Shown here: one piece after another, positions 9,343 to 17,691 of the stretch
How the letters are laid out: every line of letters begins with the position of its first letter
Numbering within the stretch: the stretch's first letter is position 1
Assembly: GCA_019119935.1 (NCBI GenBank)
Contig: DWWA01000021.1
Coordinates: 1-48,777 of the forward strand
DNA from: Candidatus Ruthenibacterium merdavium
GTDB taxonomy: Bacteria > Bacillota > Clostridia > Oscillospirales > Ruminococcaceae
DNA: 48,777 nt
Reading direction: 5' to 3'
The notes under the pieces: generated by a model
The model's input: the letters and a program-made list of their open reading frames with translations, nothing else
What the model was told of the DNA's origin: nothing
Databases searched by the model: none
Made by a program: the position numbers and the translations under genes

Positions 9343-10406
9343 GTCGTTTTCTCCTTTTTCAGTGCAAGCGCAATCAGGCTGTCAAGCAGCTGTCCGTAGG
9401 TTTCGCCCTCGTTCATCATCAGTTTGGGATACATGCTGATGGAGGTAAAGCCGGGCAGGGTATTGATTTCGTTGAGAAGAATGCGCCCCGTGTCTTTTTC
9501 CAAAAAGAAATCAACGCGCGAAAGGCCGCGGCAGCAAAGCGTTTTATAAGCGCGCTCGGCAATGCGCGCCGTGCGCTCTAAAACCTCTTTCGGGGCCGAG
9601 GCGGGAATGGCGGTGCGCGATGTGCCGGAAACGTATTTGTCATCGTAGGTGTAAAACTCGGCGCTCGCCAGAATTTCGCCCGGAAGCGTGGAGTGAACGT
9701 CTTCATTTCCGCGCACGGCACACTCAATTTCCTGCCCTTGCACAAAACGCTCGAACACAATGCGGTCATCGTGCTCCAAGGCCAGCGAAACCGCGCGGCG
9801 CAGCTCATCTTTATCGTGTGCTTTGGAAATCCCTACGGATGAACCGGCGTTTGCCGGCTTGACAAAAATAGGGTAGTGCAGCTTTTCGGCTACGCGCTGT
9901 TCAATTTCGTCAAAGCGGGGAAGGTCGCACCGCTCCATCCAATCCCATTCGCAGCGGTCGATGCCCGCAGCGTCCATCACCAAATTGGCAATAATTTTAT
10001 CCATGCAAACGGCACTGCCCAAAACGCCGCAGCCGACATAGGGAATGCCAGCTGCTTCCAAAAGCCCTTGAATGGTGCCGTCCTCGCCGTTTTTGCCGTG
10101 CAGAACAGGGAAGACAACGTCTACCTCCAAGGTGCGCAAAGGCTGTTCAAACAACACAAGGCCGTGCATGCCGCTGCCCGGGCAAAAGGCGGCCGGAACC
10201 GTGTCGCCGTTTTCCCACTCACCGGTGGGGATGGCGTCGAAGCTTCCGCGATACCAATGCCAGCTGCCGTCCTTTTTGATGCCGACCGGATAGATGGTGT
10301 AAACTTCAGGGTTTAAATGCTGCAAAACGCTGTGCGCGCTGAGCAGTGAGATTTCATGTTCACTGGAAACGCCGCCAAACAGGACGGCTACGCGATATTG
10401 AGACAA
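9339..10406 (-). CDS. ddl: D-alanine--D-alanine ligase
   Basis: An ATP-grasp ligase joining two D-alanines for the peptidoglycan stem peptide. The protein opens SQYRVAVLFGGVSSEHEISL, has the GKNGEDGTIQGLLE loop, the ATP-grasp core FVKPANAGSSVGISK, and the C-terminal LNEINTLPGFTSISMYPKL. I place the start at TTG 10406 (355 residues) because AAAGGTGG lies about eight bases upstream. An in-frame ATG at 10451 would add 15 non-conserved residues and has no comparable SD. It leads the minus-strand operon; it is divergent from rpmG. Confidence 0.95.
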   Translation of the reverse strand: MSQYRVAVLFGGVSSEHEISLLSAHSVLQHLNPEVYTIYPVGIKKDGSWHWYRGSFDAIPTGEWENGDTVPAAFCPGSGMHGLVLFEQPLRTLEVDVVFPVLHGKNGEDGTIQGLLEAAGIPYVGCGVLGSAVCMDKIIANLVMDAAGIDRCEWDWMERCDLPRFDEIEQRVAEKLHYPIFVKPANAGSSVGISKAHDKDELRRAVSLALEHDDRIVFERFVQGQEIECAVRGNEDVHSTLPGEILASAEFYTYDDKYVSGTSRTAIPASAPKEVLERTARIAERAYKTLCCRGLSRVDFFLEKDTGRILLNEINTLPGFTSISMYPKLMMNEGETYGQLLDSLIALALKKEKTT

Positions 10407-10451
10407 AAAAAGACCCACCTTTCGTGCAAAAAAACGGCCGGACGGGAACAC

Positions 10452-10701
10452 CCTCGTGCGCGGCGCGTGATTGTTACACTATTATGCAATGCAAAACATG
10501 ATTATCATACCATAGAAAAAGAAAAATGAAAAGGGGGTTTTCCCGCGAAAAAACGCAGGTTTACCCTTGACGCGGCGGCGTAAATATGATATGATGGTGT
10601 CACCTCGTTCGGAGGGTTCTTTTTTTGTGCGCATTTTTCGGCCTATGGCAGATGCGCCGGCCGCCGGAAGAGGGAGGCTATTTATATGGAGGTGCCGAAA
10701 C
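10452..10701. other. Divergent control region between ddl and rpmG
   Basis: Holds a strong plus-strand promoter at 10567-10595. The minus-strand side is AT-rich but I could not pick a convincing -35/-10 pair for ddl. The rpmG SD (GGAGG) lies at about 10688. Confidence 0.5.
10567..10595 (+). promoter_or_regulatory. Promoter of the rpmG-secE-nusG-rplK-rplA cluster
   Basis: TTGACG at 10567-10572, a 17-base spacer, and TATGAT at 10590-10595: five of six matches in each hexamer with ideal spacing. Transcription would start near 10602, about 100 bases before rpmG. Confidence 0.8.
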
Positions 10702-10851
10702 ATGAGAGTGAAGATCACACTGGCATGCACAGAGTGCAAGCAGCGCAACTACAACACAATGAAAAACAAGAAGAACAACCCTGATCGTCTTGAGATGAAC
10801 AAGTATTGCCGCTTCTGCAAAAAGCACACTGCTCACCGCGAGACCAAATAA
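10702..10851 (+). CDS. rpmG: 50S ribosomal protein L33
   Basis: A 49-residue L33 starting at ATG 10702 after GGAGGTG. It keeps two CxxC pairs (ACTEC and YCRFC), so this is the zinc-binding C+ form. The [10 protein letters not shown] stretch is diagnostic. An ATG at 10686 upstream is in another frame. First gene of the secE-nusG ribosomal cluster, as in most Firmicutes; the tRNA-Trp gene often found nearby in other clostridia is absent here. Confidence 0.95.
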   Translation: MRVKITLACTECKQRNYNTMKNKKNNPDRLEMNKYCRFCKKHTAHRETK

Positions 10852-10869
10852 GAAAGGCGGACAAGTACG

Positions 10870-11115
10870 ATGGCTGATCAGACCGAAAAGAAAAAAGGCT
10901 TTTTCGCGTCCGTCAAAGAGAGAGTGCTTGAGTTCGGAAGATTCTTCCGCGACATCAAAAGCGAGATGAAAAAAGTGGTTTGGCCGACAAAGAAGCAGGT
11001 GCTCAACAACACCATCATTGTGGCTGTCGTTGTCGTCATCGCCGCTGTCATCCTTTCTCTTTTGGATCTTATCTTCGGCTTTGGCCTGGGGATGTTCTTG
11101 CAGACCGCAGTGTAA
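10870..11115 (+). CDS. secE: Preprotein translocase subunit SecE
   Basis: An 81-residue single-span SecE that stabilises the SecYEG channel. The amphipathic FRDIKSEMKKVVWPTKKQV segment before the membrane helix is the family signature, followed by a hydrophobic span at about residues 47-75. It sits between rpmG and nusG with short spacers (18 and 42 bases). Confidence 0.96.
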   Translation: MADQTEKKKGFFASVKERVLEFGRFFRDIKSEMKKVVWPTKKQVLNNTIIVAVVVVIAAVILSLLDLIFGFGLGMFLQTAV

Positions 11116-11157
11116 TTTGCGGCCGAAATTCATTTAACGGAAAGCGGGGTTCGCTCA

Positions 11158-11688
11158 ATGGCAGACGAAAGAGATGCCCAGCCGAAATGGTATGTGGTGC
11201 ATACCTACTCCGGCTACGAAAACAAGGTGCGTCAGGACCTTGAAACCGTCGTGGAGAACCGCCGGCTTCAGGACTTGATCTATGAGGTGCGCGTACCCGT
11301 AGAGATCGCCACCGAGATCAAAGACGGCAAAGAGCGTGAGGTGGAGCACAAGCTCTTCCCCGGCTATGTGCTGGTGAAAATGATTATGACCGACGACAGC
11401 TGGTATGTGGTGCGCAACGCGCGCGGCGTAACGGGGTTTGTCGGCCCGTCGTCCAAGCCTGTGCCCCTTTCGGATGAAGAGGTAGAGAAGCTGGGTATGG
11501 CGACTCACACGGTTCAGCCCGACTTTGCCGTGGGCGAAAACGTACAAATCGTTGCGGGCGCTCTGGAAGGCTTTATCGGCCTTGTAGAGTCCATCGACGC
11601 GAAGGCCAAAAAGGTAAGCGTGAAGGTTTCCATGTTTGGACGCGAAACGCCTGCCGAACTGGACTTCACACAGGTGAAACCCCTGTAA
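11158..11688 (+). CDS. nusG: Transcription termination/antitermination factor NusG
   Basis: A 176-residue NusG binding the RNA polymerase clamp. The NGN domain shows KWYVVHTYSGYENKV near the N-terminus and FPGYVLVKM; the C-terminal KOW domain contains VQIVAGALEGFIGLV. Length is standard. The ATG at 11158 lies 42 bases after secE. It is followed by 129 bases of structured leader before rplK. Confidence 0.97.
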   Translation: MADERDAQPKWYVVHTYSGYENKVRQDLETVVENRRLQDLIYEVRVPVEIATEIKDGKEREVEHKLFPGYVLVKMIMTDDSWYVVRNARGVTGFVGPSSKPVPLSDEEVEKLGMATHTVQPDFAVGENVQIVAGALEGFIGLVESIDAKAKKVSVKVSMFGRETPAELDFTQVKPL

Positions 11689-11735
11689 TTCACATTTTTT
11701 CGGTAAGACCCGCGTGTCTTGCGCGGCTTCTTATA

Positions 11736-11755
11736 GAGCATACGCCCGTATGCTC
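11736..11755 (+). promoter_or_regulatory. Leader hairpin upstream of the L1 element
   Basis: GAGCATACG (11736-11744) and CGTATGCTC (11747-11755) form a perfect 9-base stem directly abutting the L1-like element. There is no T-run, so it is not a terminator; it probably belongs to the rplK leader structure. Confidence 0.55.
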
Positions 11756-11797
11756 GTGGGAGGGTGCGGCATCCGGCTGTCACCCGTAACTTACCAC
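11756..11797 (+). ncRNA. L1-binding-like mRNA element upstream of rplK
   Basis: GTGG (11756-11759) pairs with CCAC (11794-11797); GGGTG (11762-11766) pairs with CACCC (11781-11785); an asymmetric loop (AG against GTAACTTA) separates the stems. This matches the H76-H78 L1 stalk layout of 23S rRNA, where GUGGGAGG pairs across to AAAUACCAC. L1 autoregulating the L11 operon by binding such a mimic is established in E. coli. Assignment here is by sequence and structural resemblance. Confidence 0.65.
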
Positions 11798-11817
11798 AAT
11801 TTTTGGAGGTGCACAAA

Positions 11818-12243
11818 ATGGCTCAGAAGGTAGTGGGGTATATTAAGCTCCAAATTCCCGCCGGTAAAGCTACCCCGGCTCCCCCTGTTGGCCCTGCGCT
11901 CGGTCAGCACGGCGTAAACATCATGTCGTTTACAAAAGAATTCAATGAGCGCACACAGAAAGACATCGGTTATCTGATTCCCGTGGTTATCACGGTTTAT
12001 GCGGATCGTTCCTTCAGCTTCATCACCAAGACGCCGCCCGCGGCTGTCCTGATCAAGAAGGCTGTCGGCATCGAGAGCGGCTCCGGTGTGCCCAACAAAA
12101 CTAAGGTTGCTTCCATCACCCGCAAACAGCTGGAGGAGATTGCAACCACGAAAATGCCCGACTTGAACGCTGCCAACCTGGAAGCAGCCGTAAGCATGGT
12201 TGCAGGCACTTGCCGCAGCATGGGCGTTACGGTAACTGACTAA
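11818..12243 (+). CDS. rplK: 50S ribosomal protein L11
   Basis: A 141-residue L11 starting at ATG 11818, eight bases after TTGGAGGTG. The N-terminal [20 protein letters not shown] and the [16 protein letters not shown] segment are family hallmarks; the C-terminal rRNA-binding domain ends [11 protein letters not shown]11 forms the GTPase-associated centre with the L10-L7/L12 stalk encoded 5 kb downstream. Confidence 0.98.
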   Translation: MAQKVVGYIKLQIPAGKATPAPPVGPALGQHGVNIMSFTKEFNERTQKDIGYLIPVVITVYADRSFSFITKTPPAAVLIKKAVGIESGSGVPNKTKVASITRKQLEEIATTKMPDLNAANLEAAVSMVAGTCRSMGVTVTD

Positions 12244-12258
12244 TACGCCCCGCCATTA

Positions 12259-12284
12259 GTGGGAGGAATATTCCGATATACCAC
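12259..12284 (+). ncRNA. Second L1-binding-like mRNA element, upstream of rplA
   Basis: GTGG (12259-12262) pairs with CCAC (12281-12284), with an inner GGAA/TTCC stem and the asymmetric loop GA against GATATA. The outer part reads almost like the 23S L1 stalk. It ends one base before the rplA SD (AGGAGG, 12285-12290), so L1 binding here could block rplA translation directly. Confidence 0.65.
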
Positions 12285-12295
12285 AGGAGGAAACT

Positions 12296-12991
12296 ATGAA
12301 TCACGGTAAACATTACGTTGACAGCAAAAAGCTGATCGACCGTACAAAATTGTATGACAGCGAAGAGGCTTTGAGCCTGTGCTGCCAGACTGCGAAAGCA
12401 AAATTTGACGAAACTGTCGAGCTGCACGTCCGTTTGGGCGTTGACAGCCGTCACGCTGACCAGCAGGTTCGCGGTGCAGTTGTTCTGCCCCACGGTACCG
12501 GTAAGGACGTTCGCGTTGTTGCCATCGCTAAGGGCGATGCTGCAAAGGCTGCAGAAGAAGCAGGCGCAATGCTGGTAGGCGATGCCGACCTGATTGCTAA
12601 GATCCAGAACGAGGGCTTTGTGGATTTCGACGTGCTCGTCACCACTCCCGACATGATGGGTCAGGTTGGTCGTTTGGGTAAAGTGCTCGGCCCGCGTGGC
12701 TTGATGCCGAACCCCAAAGCCGGTACGGTTACTCCCGACTTGGGTCGTGCCGTTTCCGAGGCAAAAGCCGGTAAGATTGAGTATCGTCTGGACAAGGCGA
12801 ACATCATCCACGTTCCCATCGGCAAGGCTTCCTTTGGCGCTGACAAGCTGGGCGAAAACCTCAGCACCGTCATGGAGGCTATCGTGAAGGCGAAACCCGC
12901 CGCTGCAAAAGGCCAGTACATCAAGAGTGTTACTGTTGCTTCCACGATGGGCCCCGGCATTAAGCTGAACAACGCAAAGTTCGGCGGCTAA
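12296..12991 (+). CDS. rplA: 50S ribosomal protein L1
   Basis: A 231-residue L1, the mobile stalk protein and a known translational repressor of its own operon. Visible signatures include the [17 protein letters not shown] segment (split here by reading) and the C-terminal [19 protein letters not shown] 12296 follows AGGAGG. Immediately followed by a terminator, so rplJ is not co-transcribed. Confidence 0.98.
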   Translation: MNHGKHYVDSKKLIDRTKLYDSEEALSLCCQTAKAKFDETVELHVRLGVDSRHADQQVRGAVVLPHGTGKDVRVVAIAKGDAAKAAEEAGAMLVGDADLIAKIQNEGFVDFDVLVTTPDMMGQVGRLGKVLGPRGLMPNPKAGTVTPDLGRAVSEAKAGKIEYRLDKANIIHVPIGKASFGADKLGENLSTVMEAIVKAKPAAAKGQYIKSVTVASTMGPGIKLNNAKFGG

Positions 12992-13002
12992 TGAACTACA
13001 AA

Positions 13003-13034
13003 AGCCTTCCTGCGTTTACAGGAAGGCTTTTTTT
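13003..13034 (+). terminator. Terminator after rplA
   Basis: Perfect arms AGCCTTCCTG (13003-13012) and CAGGAAGGCT (13019-13028) followed by seven T. It ends the rpmG-rplA transcript. Confidence 0.9.
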
Positions 13035-13114
13035 CAATGCAAGGGGTGGAACAAGCACGCGGTGCGGTGTGTTTGTTTAGAGTTTCACGCACAGCGCTAA
13101 AGGAGGTTGCGTTT

Positions 13115-13210
13115 ATGCTTGAAAAACGCGTAATGTCTGTTTGGAAAGGGACGGTTCACGTTTGGAAGAGCAGAAAGTGTGTGTCACGTTCGGAAGAATA
13201 TTGTATGTAA
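13115..13210 (+). CDS. Candidate small basic protein (31 residues)
   Basis: ATG 13115 lies seven bases after a near-perfect AAAGGAGGT (13099-13107), and the frame stays open for 31 codons to TAA 13208. The predicted peptide is rich in Lys, Arg and Val, with two Trp and two Cys, and no obvious signal peptide or membrane span. The SD of the next gene begins eight bases after its stop, so it may be a translated leader for the membrane-protein operon. No homologue is recognised. The SD is the main evidence. Confidence 0.4.
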   Translation: MLEKRVMSVWKGTVHVWKSRKCVSRSEEYCM

Positions 13211-13230
13211 AGGGTATCAGGAGGTAGCAT

Positions 13231-13755
13231 GTGACGCTAAAACAATTACAGACGCCGCAAATGGTGCTTCGCATCATGGCTGCAATGGCGGCAATCCTTT
13301 TTGCTCTTTGGATTCTATTTAGCTGGTCGGATCAAAGATTGGTTTCCATGAAAGACAAAAGCTATGACATTGTTTCTGTAAATGATGAAAATTCGCCTTA
13401 TTTAGTACATATTGATCAGATTGTGGGCGGAGAGCACTTGATTGTGGAGGGCTGGTGCTTGAAAAAGGGAACGGAGTATAAGAGTGTAGAATGCAGAGTG
13501 GTGTTTCAAGATATTACAACACAGGAAATGTTTATTGCCCCCACAGTTATGACAGTGCGAAGTGAAGGTACCGAGATGGCTAACGACGGGTTAAATTATG
13601 ACAATTCCGGGTTTTATCTCAGCCTTCCTTCCGAATTTATCAACAGCGATACCGCGATGTATAACGTTTTTTTGCTGCTGAATGTCAATCAAGAGCCTGT
13701 ACTGATTGATTTGGAGCAGGTAATTACAGTGACAAAAGGAGGCGTGATAGGATGA
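13231..13755 (+). CDS. Membrane-anchored protein of unknown function
   Basis: A 174-residue protein with an N-terminal membrane helix (about residues 12-32) and an outward-facing beta-rich domain containing the segment IVEGWCLKKG. The start is GTG 13231, six bases after AGGAGG; the overlapping ATG at 13229 is followed at once by a stop. The last four bases overlap the next gene (ATGA), implying coupled translation with the GT-C-like membrane protein. Not recognised beyond that. The company of glycosyltransferases suggests a role in cell-surface glycan assembly, by inference only. Confidence 0.7.
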   Translation: MTLKQLQTPQMVLRIMAAMAAILFALWILFSWSDQRLVSMKDKSYDIVSVNDENSPYLVHIDQIVGGEHLIVEGWCLKKGTEYKSVECRVVFQDITTQEMFIAPTVMTVRSEGTEMANDGLNYDNSGFYLSLPSEFINSDTAMYNVFLLLNVNQEPVLIDLEQVITVTKGGVIG

Positions 13756-15128
13756 AAAAGCTTCCCATAAAAGAGGTGAAAAGCAGTACAAAACTGTTTT
13801 TTGCTGCTGGGGCATTCTTTTTTCTTTTGGCCTCTCAAGTGAAGATATTTGGTGATGACGTTGTTTATAACACCGGCGGAACAGCGGCTCGAGGGATACT
13901 GGCAGATTACTTTGAGCAAACGGCAGGCTTTTGGACTACTTGGTCGTCACGTATTTTTGTTAATTACTTTGTTTTCTTTTTTAATGATGACAGAGAATTG
14001 TTGTGGGCGCTGTGCATGGGCGGTGCAATGCTGCTTCTTTTATGGAGTCTATATTACATTTGCACGAATTACCGAAGTCAAAACCTAGCGCTTTTGATTG
14101 CTGTTTTAGCCTTGGCATTTCCTTATACGGAGTTTTGCACTGCCGGCTGGATTTCCACAACAGTTACATATTTTTTCCCGACGGCTTTGGGAATTTATTG
14201 CTTGACGGCAATCAAAAAAGCTTATGAGCGGGTGTCATTTCGCGCATGGGAATATGCCTCATACAGCTTGTCGCTGGTATTTGCCGCGAATAATGAGCAA
14301 ATGGCTGTGGTGCTGTTTGCGGCCTATTTTGCCGCGGCGGGATATTTTTTGTATCGAAAAAGAAATCATGCCATTATCTGGTTTTTCTTTCTTTTAAGCA
14401 GTGCTTCGCTGGCGCTCCACTTTCTTGCACCGGGCAATGCCGCTCGTTCGGCGCATGAAATGCAATACCGCTTTCAGACTTTTGATATGATGAGTTTTAT
14501 GGATAAAGCGGAACTGGGCTTATCCACAACCATTCGATGGCTTTTCTTTGGCGGCAACCTTTTTGTTGTTTTCATCTGTGTTGTCCTGATGATTATGATG
14601 TTTGAACGGTATCAGTCTCCTTTTTACAGAACGCTGGCGCTGATTCCTGTTGTGGTTACTACAGGGTATAATTTGTTTTTTAACTCTTTGCAGGGAGCCT
14701 ATCCGTGGATAAACACTTTAAGCGCGGAAATTTCTTCATTCGGCATGATTGATGCCTCTAATTTCTGGCAGCGAGAGACATTTGCTCAATTCATTTGCTT
14801 CGGTGCGTTGGTTTGTGTTGTAATTTTAGAGCTGTTTTTACTGTTGGATACACCGGAAGAGTTGATTGTGACATTTACTTTACTGTTATCTTCCGTAGCC
14901 ACGCGTGTCGCCATTGGCTTTTCGCCCACCATTTTTGTTTCAGGAAATCGTACGGGTATTGTGATGGGCTTTGGATTGATGGCGATGACCACGTATCTTG
15001 TGGGAAGGCATGCAGAAAAGCAGAAAAACAGCGGGAAAATATCTCTCTTGGTGAGCAATAAGATGAGCGTTCCTTATTGGCTGCTGTTTATTTTTGGAAT
15101 GTGCGGTATGCTTTACAATGTAGTGTAA
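13752..15128 (+). CDS. Polytopic membrane protein, DUF6056/GT-C glycosyltransferase-like
   Basis: A 458-residue protein with roughly ten hydrophobic spans. GDD at residues 34-36, just after the first span, resembles the acidic pair in the first outer loop of GT-C glycosyltransferases; WSSR (64-67) and ANNEQ (179-183) are further polar motifs in otherwise hydrophobic sequence. This pattern fits DUF6056/GtrC-type proteins that use polyprenyl-phosphate sugars. It overlaps the preceding gene by four bases and is followed 52 bases later by a GtrB-type enzyme, which would supply the lipid-linked sugar. Exact family and acceptor are inferred. Confidence 0.65.
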   Translation: MKKLPIKEVKSSTKLFFAAGAFFFLLASQVKIFGDDVVYNTGGTAARGILADYFEQTAGFWTTWSSRIFVNYFVFFFNDDRELLWALCMGGAMLLLLWSLYYICTNYRSQNLALLIAVLALAFPYTEFCTAGWISTTVTYFFPTALGIYCLTAIKKAYERVSFRAWEYASYSLSLVFAANNEQMAVVLFAAYFAAAGYFLYRKRNHAIIWFFFLLSSASLALHFLAPGNAARSAHEMQYRFQTFDMMSFMDKAELGLSTTIRWLFFGGNLFVVFICVVLMIMMFERYQSPFYRTLALIPVVVTTGYNLFFNSLQGAYPWINTLSAEISSFGMIDASNFWQRETFAQFICFGALVCVVILELFLLLDTPEELIVTFTLLLSSVATRVAIGFSPTIFVSGNRTGIVMGFGLMAMTTYLVGRHAEKQKNSGKISLLVSNKMSVPYWLLFIFGMCGMLYNVV

Positions 15129-15180
15129 AGCGTCGAGGTTTGTAAAAGGGTTCTATTCGTCTGTGAAAAAGGGAAGTAAT

Positions 15181-16134
15181 ATGAAAAAGGTATCAATCGT
15201 TGTTCCTTGTTATAATGAGCAAGAGGCGCTGCCGTATTTTATGAATGCGATTACTGAAATTTCAGACGGCCTGGAGAGCAGGGGCAAAAAAATTGAGATC
15301 ATTTTTATCAATGACGGATCAACCGACCAAACGATGAAGTTGATTAAAAGCTATGCGCAGAAAGATGCGAGAGTGAAGTATCTTTCTTTTTCGAGAAATT
15401 TTGGCAAAGAATCTGCTATGTATGCCGGTTTTTGCTGGGCATCGGGTGATTATGTGGCGGTAATGGACGCGGATATGCAGGATCCGCCTTCGCTCTTGCC
15501 GCAGATGATTGATATTCTTGACCACGGAGAGTACGACAGTGTTGCGACGAGAAGGGTAACCCGGGTAGGTGAACCGCTCATTCGCAGCTGGTGCGCAAGA
15601 CAGTTTTATAAACTTATTAACCATATTTCTGATGCAGATATTGCAGACGGTGCAAGAGATTTTCGCTTAATGACAAGAAAAATGGTGGATGCTATTGTTT
15701 CTGTGAGTGAATACAATCGATTTTCTAAGGGGATTTTCGGTTGGATTGGCTTTCGAACCTGTTGGCTTCCTTATGAGAATGTAAAGCGTGTTGCCGGAGA
15801 AACAAAATGGAATTTCTGGAAGCTGTTTCTCTACGCCATAGACGGAATTATCAATTTTTCAAAAGTTCCCCTTAGCTTAGCCTCATGGTTTGGCATCGGC
15901 ATGACAGCGTTTTCGTTTGTAATGCTGGTTTATTTGGTTGTGCGAAAGCTGATGATCGATGATCCTGTAAGCGGATGGACGTCCTTGATTTGCGTCATTA
16001 TTTTTATCGGTGGCATCCAGTTGTTTTGTTTGGGAATTATGGGCCAATATATTGCAAAAATCTATATGGAAACAAAACGCAGGCCGCATTACATTATTGC
16101 TGAGAACAATATTGAAAAAGAAAGCCGATGTTAA
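15181..16134 (+). CDS. GtrB-type polyprenyl-phosphate glycosyltransferase (GT2)
   Basis: A 317-residue enzyme predicted to transfer a hexose from a nucleotide sugar to undecaprenyl phosphate on the inner membrane face. It shows the GT2 start VSIVVPCYNEQEALPYF, FINDGSTDQT, the family-typical VMDADMQDPPSLLPQM, and two C-terminal membrane helices (about 225-250 and 260-285). I prefer ATG 15181, preceded by AAAAGGGAAG; an in-frame GTG at 15163 adds six residues. The classic Gtr trio also has a small flippase (GtrA), not seen here. With the upstream GT-C-like protein it forms a plausible surface-glycosylation pair. Confidence 0.88.
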   Translation: MKKVSIVVPCYNEQEALPYFMNAITEISDGLESRGKKIEIIFINDGSTDQTMKLIKSYAQKDARVKYLSFSRNFGKESAMYAGFCWASGDYVAVMDADMQDPPSLLPQMIDILDHGEYDSVATRRVTRVGEPLIRSWCARQFYKLINHISDADIADGARDFRLMTRKMVDAIVSVSEYNRFSKGIFGWIGFRTCWLPYENVKRVAGETKWNFWKLFLYAIDGIINFSKVPLSLASWFGIGMTAFSFVMLVYLVVRKLMIDDPVSGWTSLICVIIFIGGIQLFCLGIMGQYIAKIYMETKRRPHYIIAENNIEKESRC

Positions 16135-16217
16135 GCGGAACAGCGACTTTGCTGCGCGAGAGGATTTTCTGTTTTATTGGATGGCTCATCAAAAACATTG
16201 GTGTAGGAGAAGATGAT

Positions 16218-16838
16218 ATGAAAAAGAACATAATTTTATTATTAACAGCTGCGGTATTGACATTGTCTGTCACAGGCTGTTCGAGCAGCAAGTTTTCGGT
16301 GATTGAAAGTGATTCATTGCTGGAAAGTACTGTAACTAGTCAAGTGTCAGTGCAGAGCGCGGTTTCCGGTTCTGAAATAACGGCCGAAGATGGCTACGGC
16401 GAGGGCCGCATCGGTGATGTAATGCACACCTATTTCTTTGATTATACTGTCAACAGTGCACGTGTAGCCGCTGAATATGAGGGCTATGTTCCCGCAGAGG
16501 GAAATCAAATGCTGATTGCTGAAGTTACAGTGAAAAATACCGGAACGCAAAGCATTGAAATGTATGATACCGATTTCCAAGCACAGTGGAATGACGATGC
16601 GGAAGATGCCTACCGTTTTCCGATTACTACCGATCCCGAAACATTTGATGAGCTGCCGGTTTTGAACGAAGAGCAGCTGCCCGGTACTTATCCGCTGGCG
16701 GTGGACGAAGAAGTTACCGGTCTATTGGTGTTTGAAGTACCTGGCGGCAATCTGGATTTTTCCCTTTCCTATCAGGAAGTGTTCGACGATGAGAGTGTTG
16801 GAGATATGACCTTTGTGTACTTTACCGCCAAAAAGTAA
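16218..16838 (+). CDS. Lipoprotein with DUF4352-like domain
   Basis: A 206-residue lipoprotein. The signal peptide ends in a lipobox-like LSVTGCSSS, so Cys near residue 20 should be lipidated. After a Ser/Val-rich linker comes an Ig-like domain with GDVMHTYFFDYTVNSA, the MLIAEVTVKNTGTQSI strand and GLLVFEVPGG, the usual DUF4352 (telokin-like) pattern. ATG 16218 follows AGGAGA by seven bases; an upstream in-frame extension to 16128 lacks an SD and would bury the signal peptide. Ends the glycosyltransferase operon before a terminator. Ligand unknown. Confidence 0.82.
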   Translation: MKKNIILLLTAAVLTLSVTGCSSSKFSVIESDSLLESTVTSQVSVQSAVSGSEITAEDGYGEGRIGDVMHTYFFDYTVNSARVAAEYEGYVPAEGNQMLIAEVTVKNTGTQSIEMYDTDFQAQWNDDAEDAYRFPITTDPETFDELPVLNEEQLPGTYPLAVDEEVTGLLVFEVPGGNLDFSLSYQEVFDDESVGDMTFVYFTAKK

Positions 16839-17205
16839 TCCGCACAGTGTTTTTCCTTGTCTGAAAAAATGAGAACTGTCTGCCTATAGATTAATATTTT
16901 AATACTGCTTAACTTCATGAATCGAAGGCCCTTTCCTGCGTTTTATCGGGAGGGCCTTCGTTTTATACTGCGTTTGATAGGACGGCAAGAATTTGGCGTA
17001 AAAACTTTTTAGTTTTGTAGGCGTTAAGAAAGGATGCTGTTGTTACTTATGGCATGCGGATTGGCGAAAAGTACGAAGGATCAAAATTTTTAACTTTTTG
17101 TTATTGCAAAAAACTCATTTGGGCTACAATAAGCCTTATCTTTGCGTGGAGGGATTGTTTTTCATCAGCGCAAAGGATGGAAACGTTAGGCAGGAGGAAA
17201 AAGGA
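16839..17205. other. Intergenic region with terminator, otherwise undefined
   Basis: About 370 bases. It holds the terminator at 16923-16966. A weak promoter-like pair TTGCAA (17104-17109) and TACAAT (17125-17130) has only a 15-base spacer. Short open frames overlap the next gene in other frames but lack SD sites. Nothing else is evident. Confidence 0.4.
16923..16966 (+). terminator. Terminator after the lipoprotein gene
   Basis: GAAGGCCCT (16924-16932) and AGGGCCTTC (16951-16959) with extra CC/GG pairing inside, followed by GTTTTAT. Confidence 0.85.
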
Positions 17206-17646
17206 ATGCGGGAAATCAAAGAGATTGCATATGCAACAGAGGAATATGCCAAAACGTTGGCACTCCGAAATAAAGTGATGCGGATTCCGCTTGGATTAAG
17301 CATCTATGACGAAGATTTTTCCTCAGAACAAGAAGCTTTGATGGTCGGCATGTTCGAGGGCGAAAATTTATTGGGCGTAGGCGTCATGTCAAACAACGGC
17401 CCGGAGTATAAACTGGAATATTTGTGCATTGATTCCGAAATCCAAAGCTGCGGCATTGGGGCGAACTTGCTGGAACGCCTCGAAGCAATGTCAAAAGAAC
17501 AGGGAGCGGAAAAAATTTTGATGGATGCGCGCGTGTCGGCACAGAAATTTTATGCGCGCCATGGCTATGAAGCAGTCGGAGATATTTTTCTGCTGGACTA
17601 TGCTCCGGTGGAGCATATTGTGATGGAAAAAAAGCTGAAAATGTGA
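17206..17646 (+). CDS. GNAT family N-acetyltransferase
   Basis: A 146-residue GNAT starting at ATG 17206, eight bases after AGGAGG. The acetyl-CoA loop reads IQSCGIGANLLERL, following the YKLEYLCID strand; the C-terminal FYARHGYEAVGDIFLLD is typical of the group that acts on small amines. Longer open frames upstream have no SD. 45 bases separate it from a second GNAT gene, and the two are probably co-transcribed. Substrate unknown. Confidence 0.88.
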   Translation: MREIKEIAYATEEYAKTLALRNKVMRIPLGLSIYDEDFSSEQEALMVGMFEGENLLGVGVMSNNGPEYKLEYLCIDSEIQSCGIGANLLERLEAMSKEQGAEKILMDARVSAQKFYARHGYEAVGDIFLLDYAPVEHIVMEKKLKM

Positions 17647-17691
17647 ACATCAGTATGAAATACATAGGGAATATGAGGGAAGAACAAAATC

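Noticed and set aside
10600-10630. Early terminator in the rpmG leader
   Set aside because: ACCTC/GAGGGT near a T-run gives only four good pairs; too weak to call.
17054-17278. A 74-codon frame overlapping the GNAT start
   Set aside because: No SD and it overlaps the well-supported GNAT gene in another frame.
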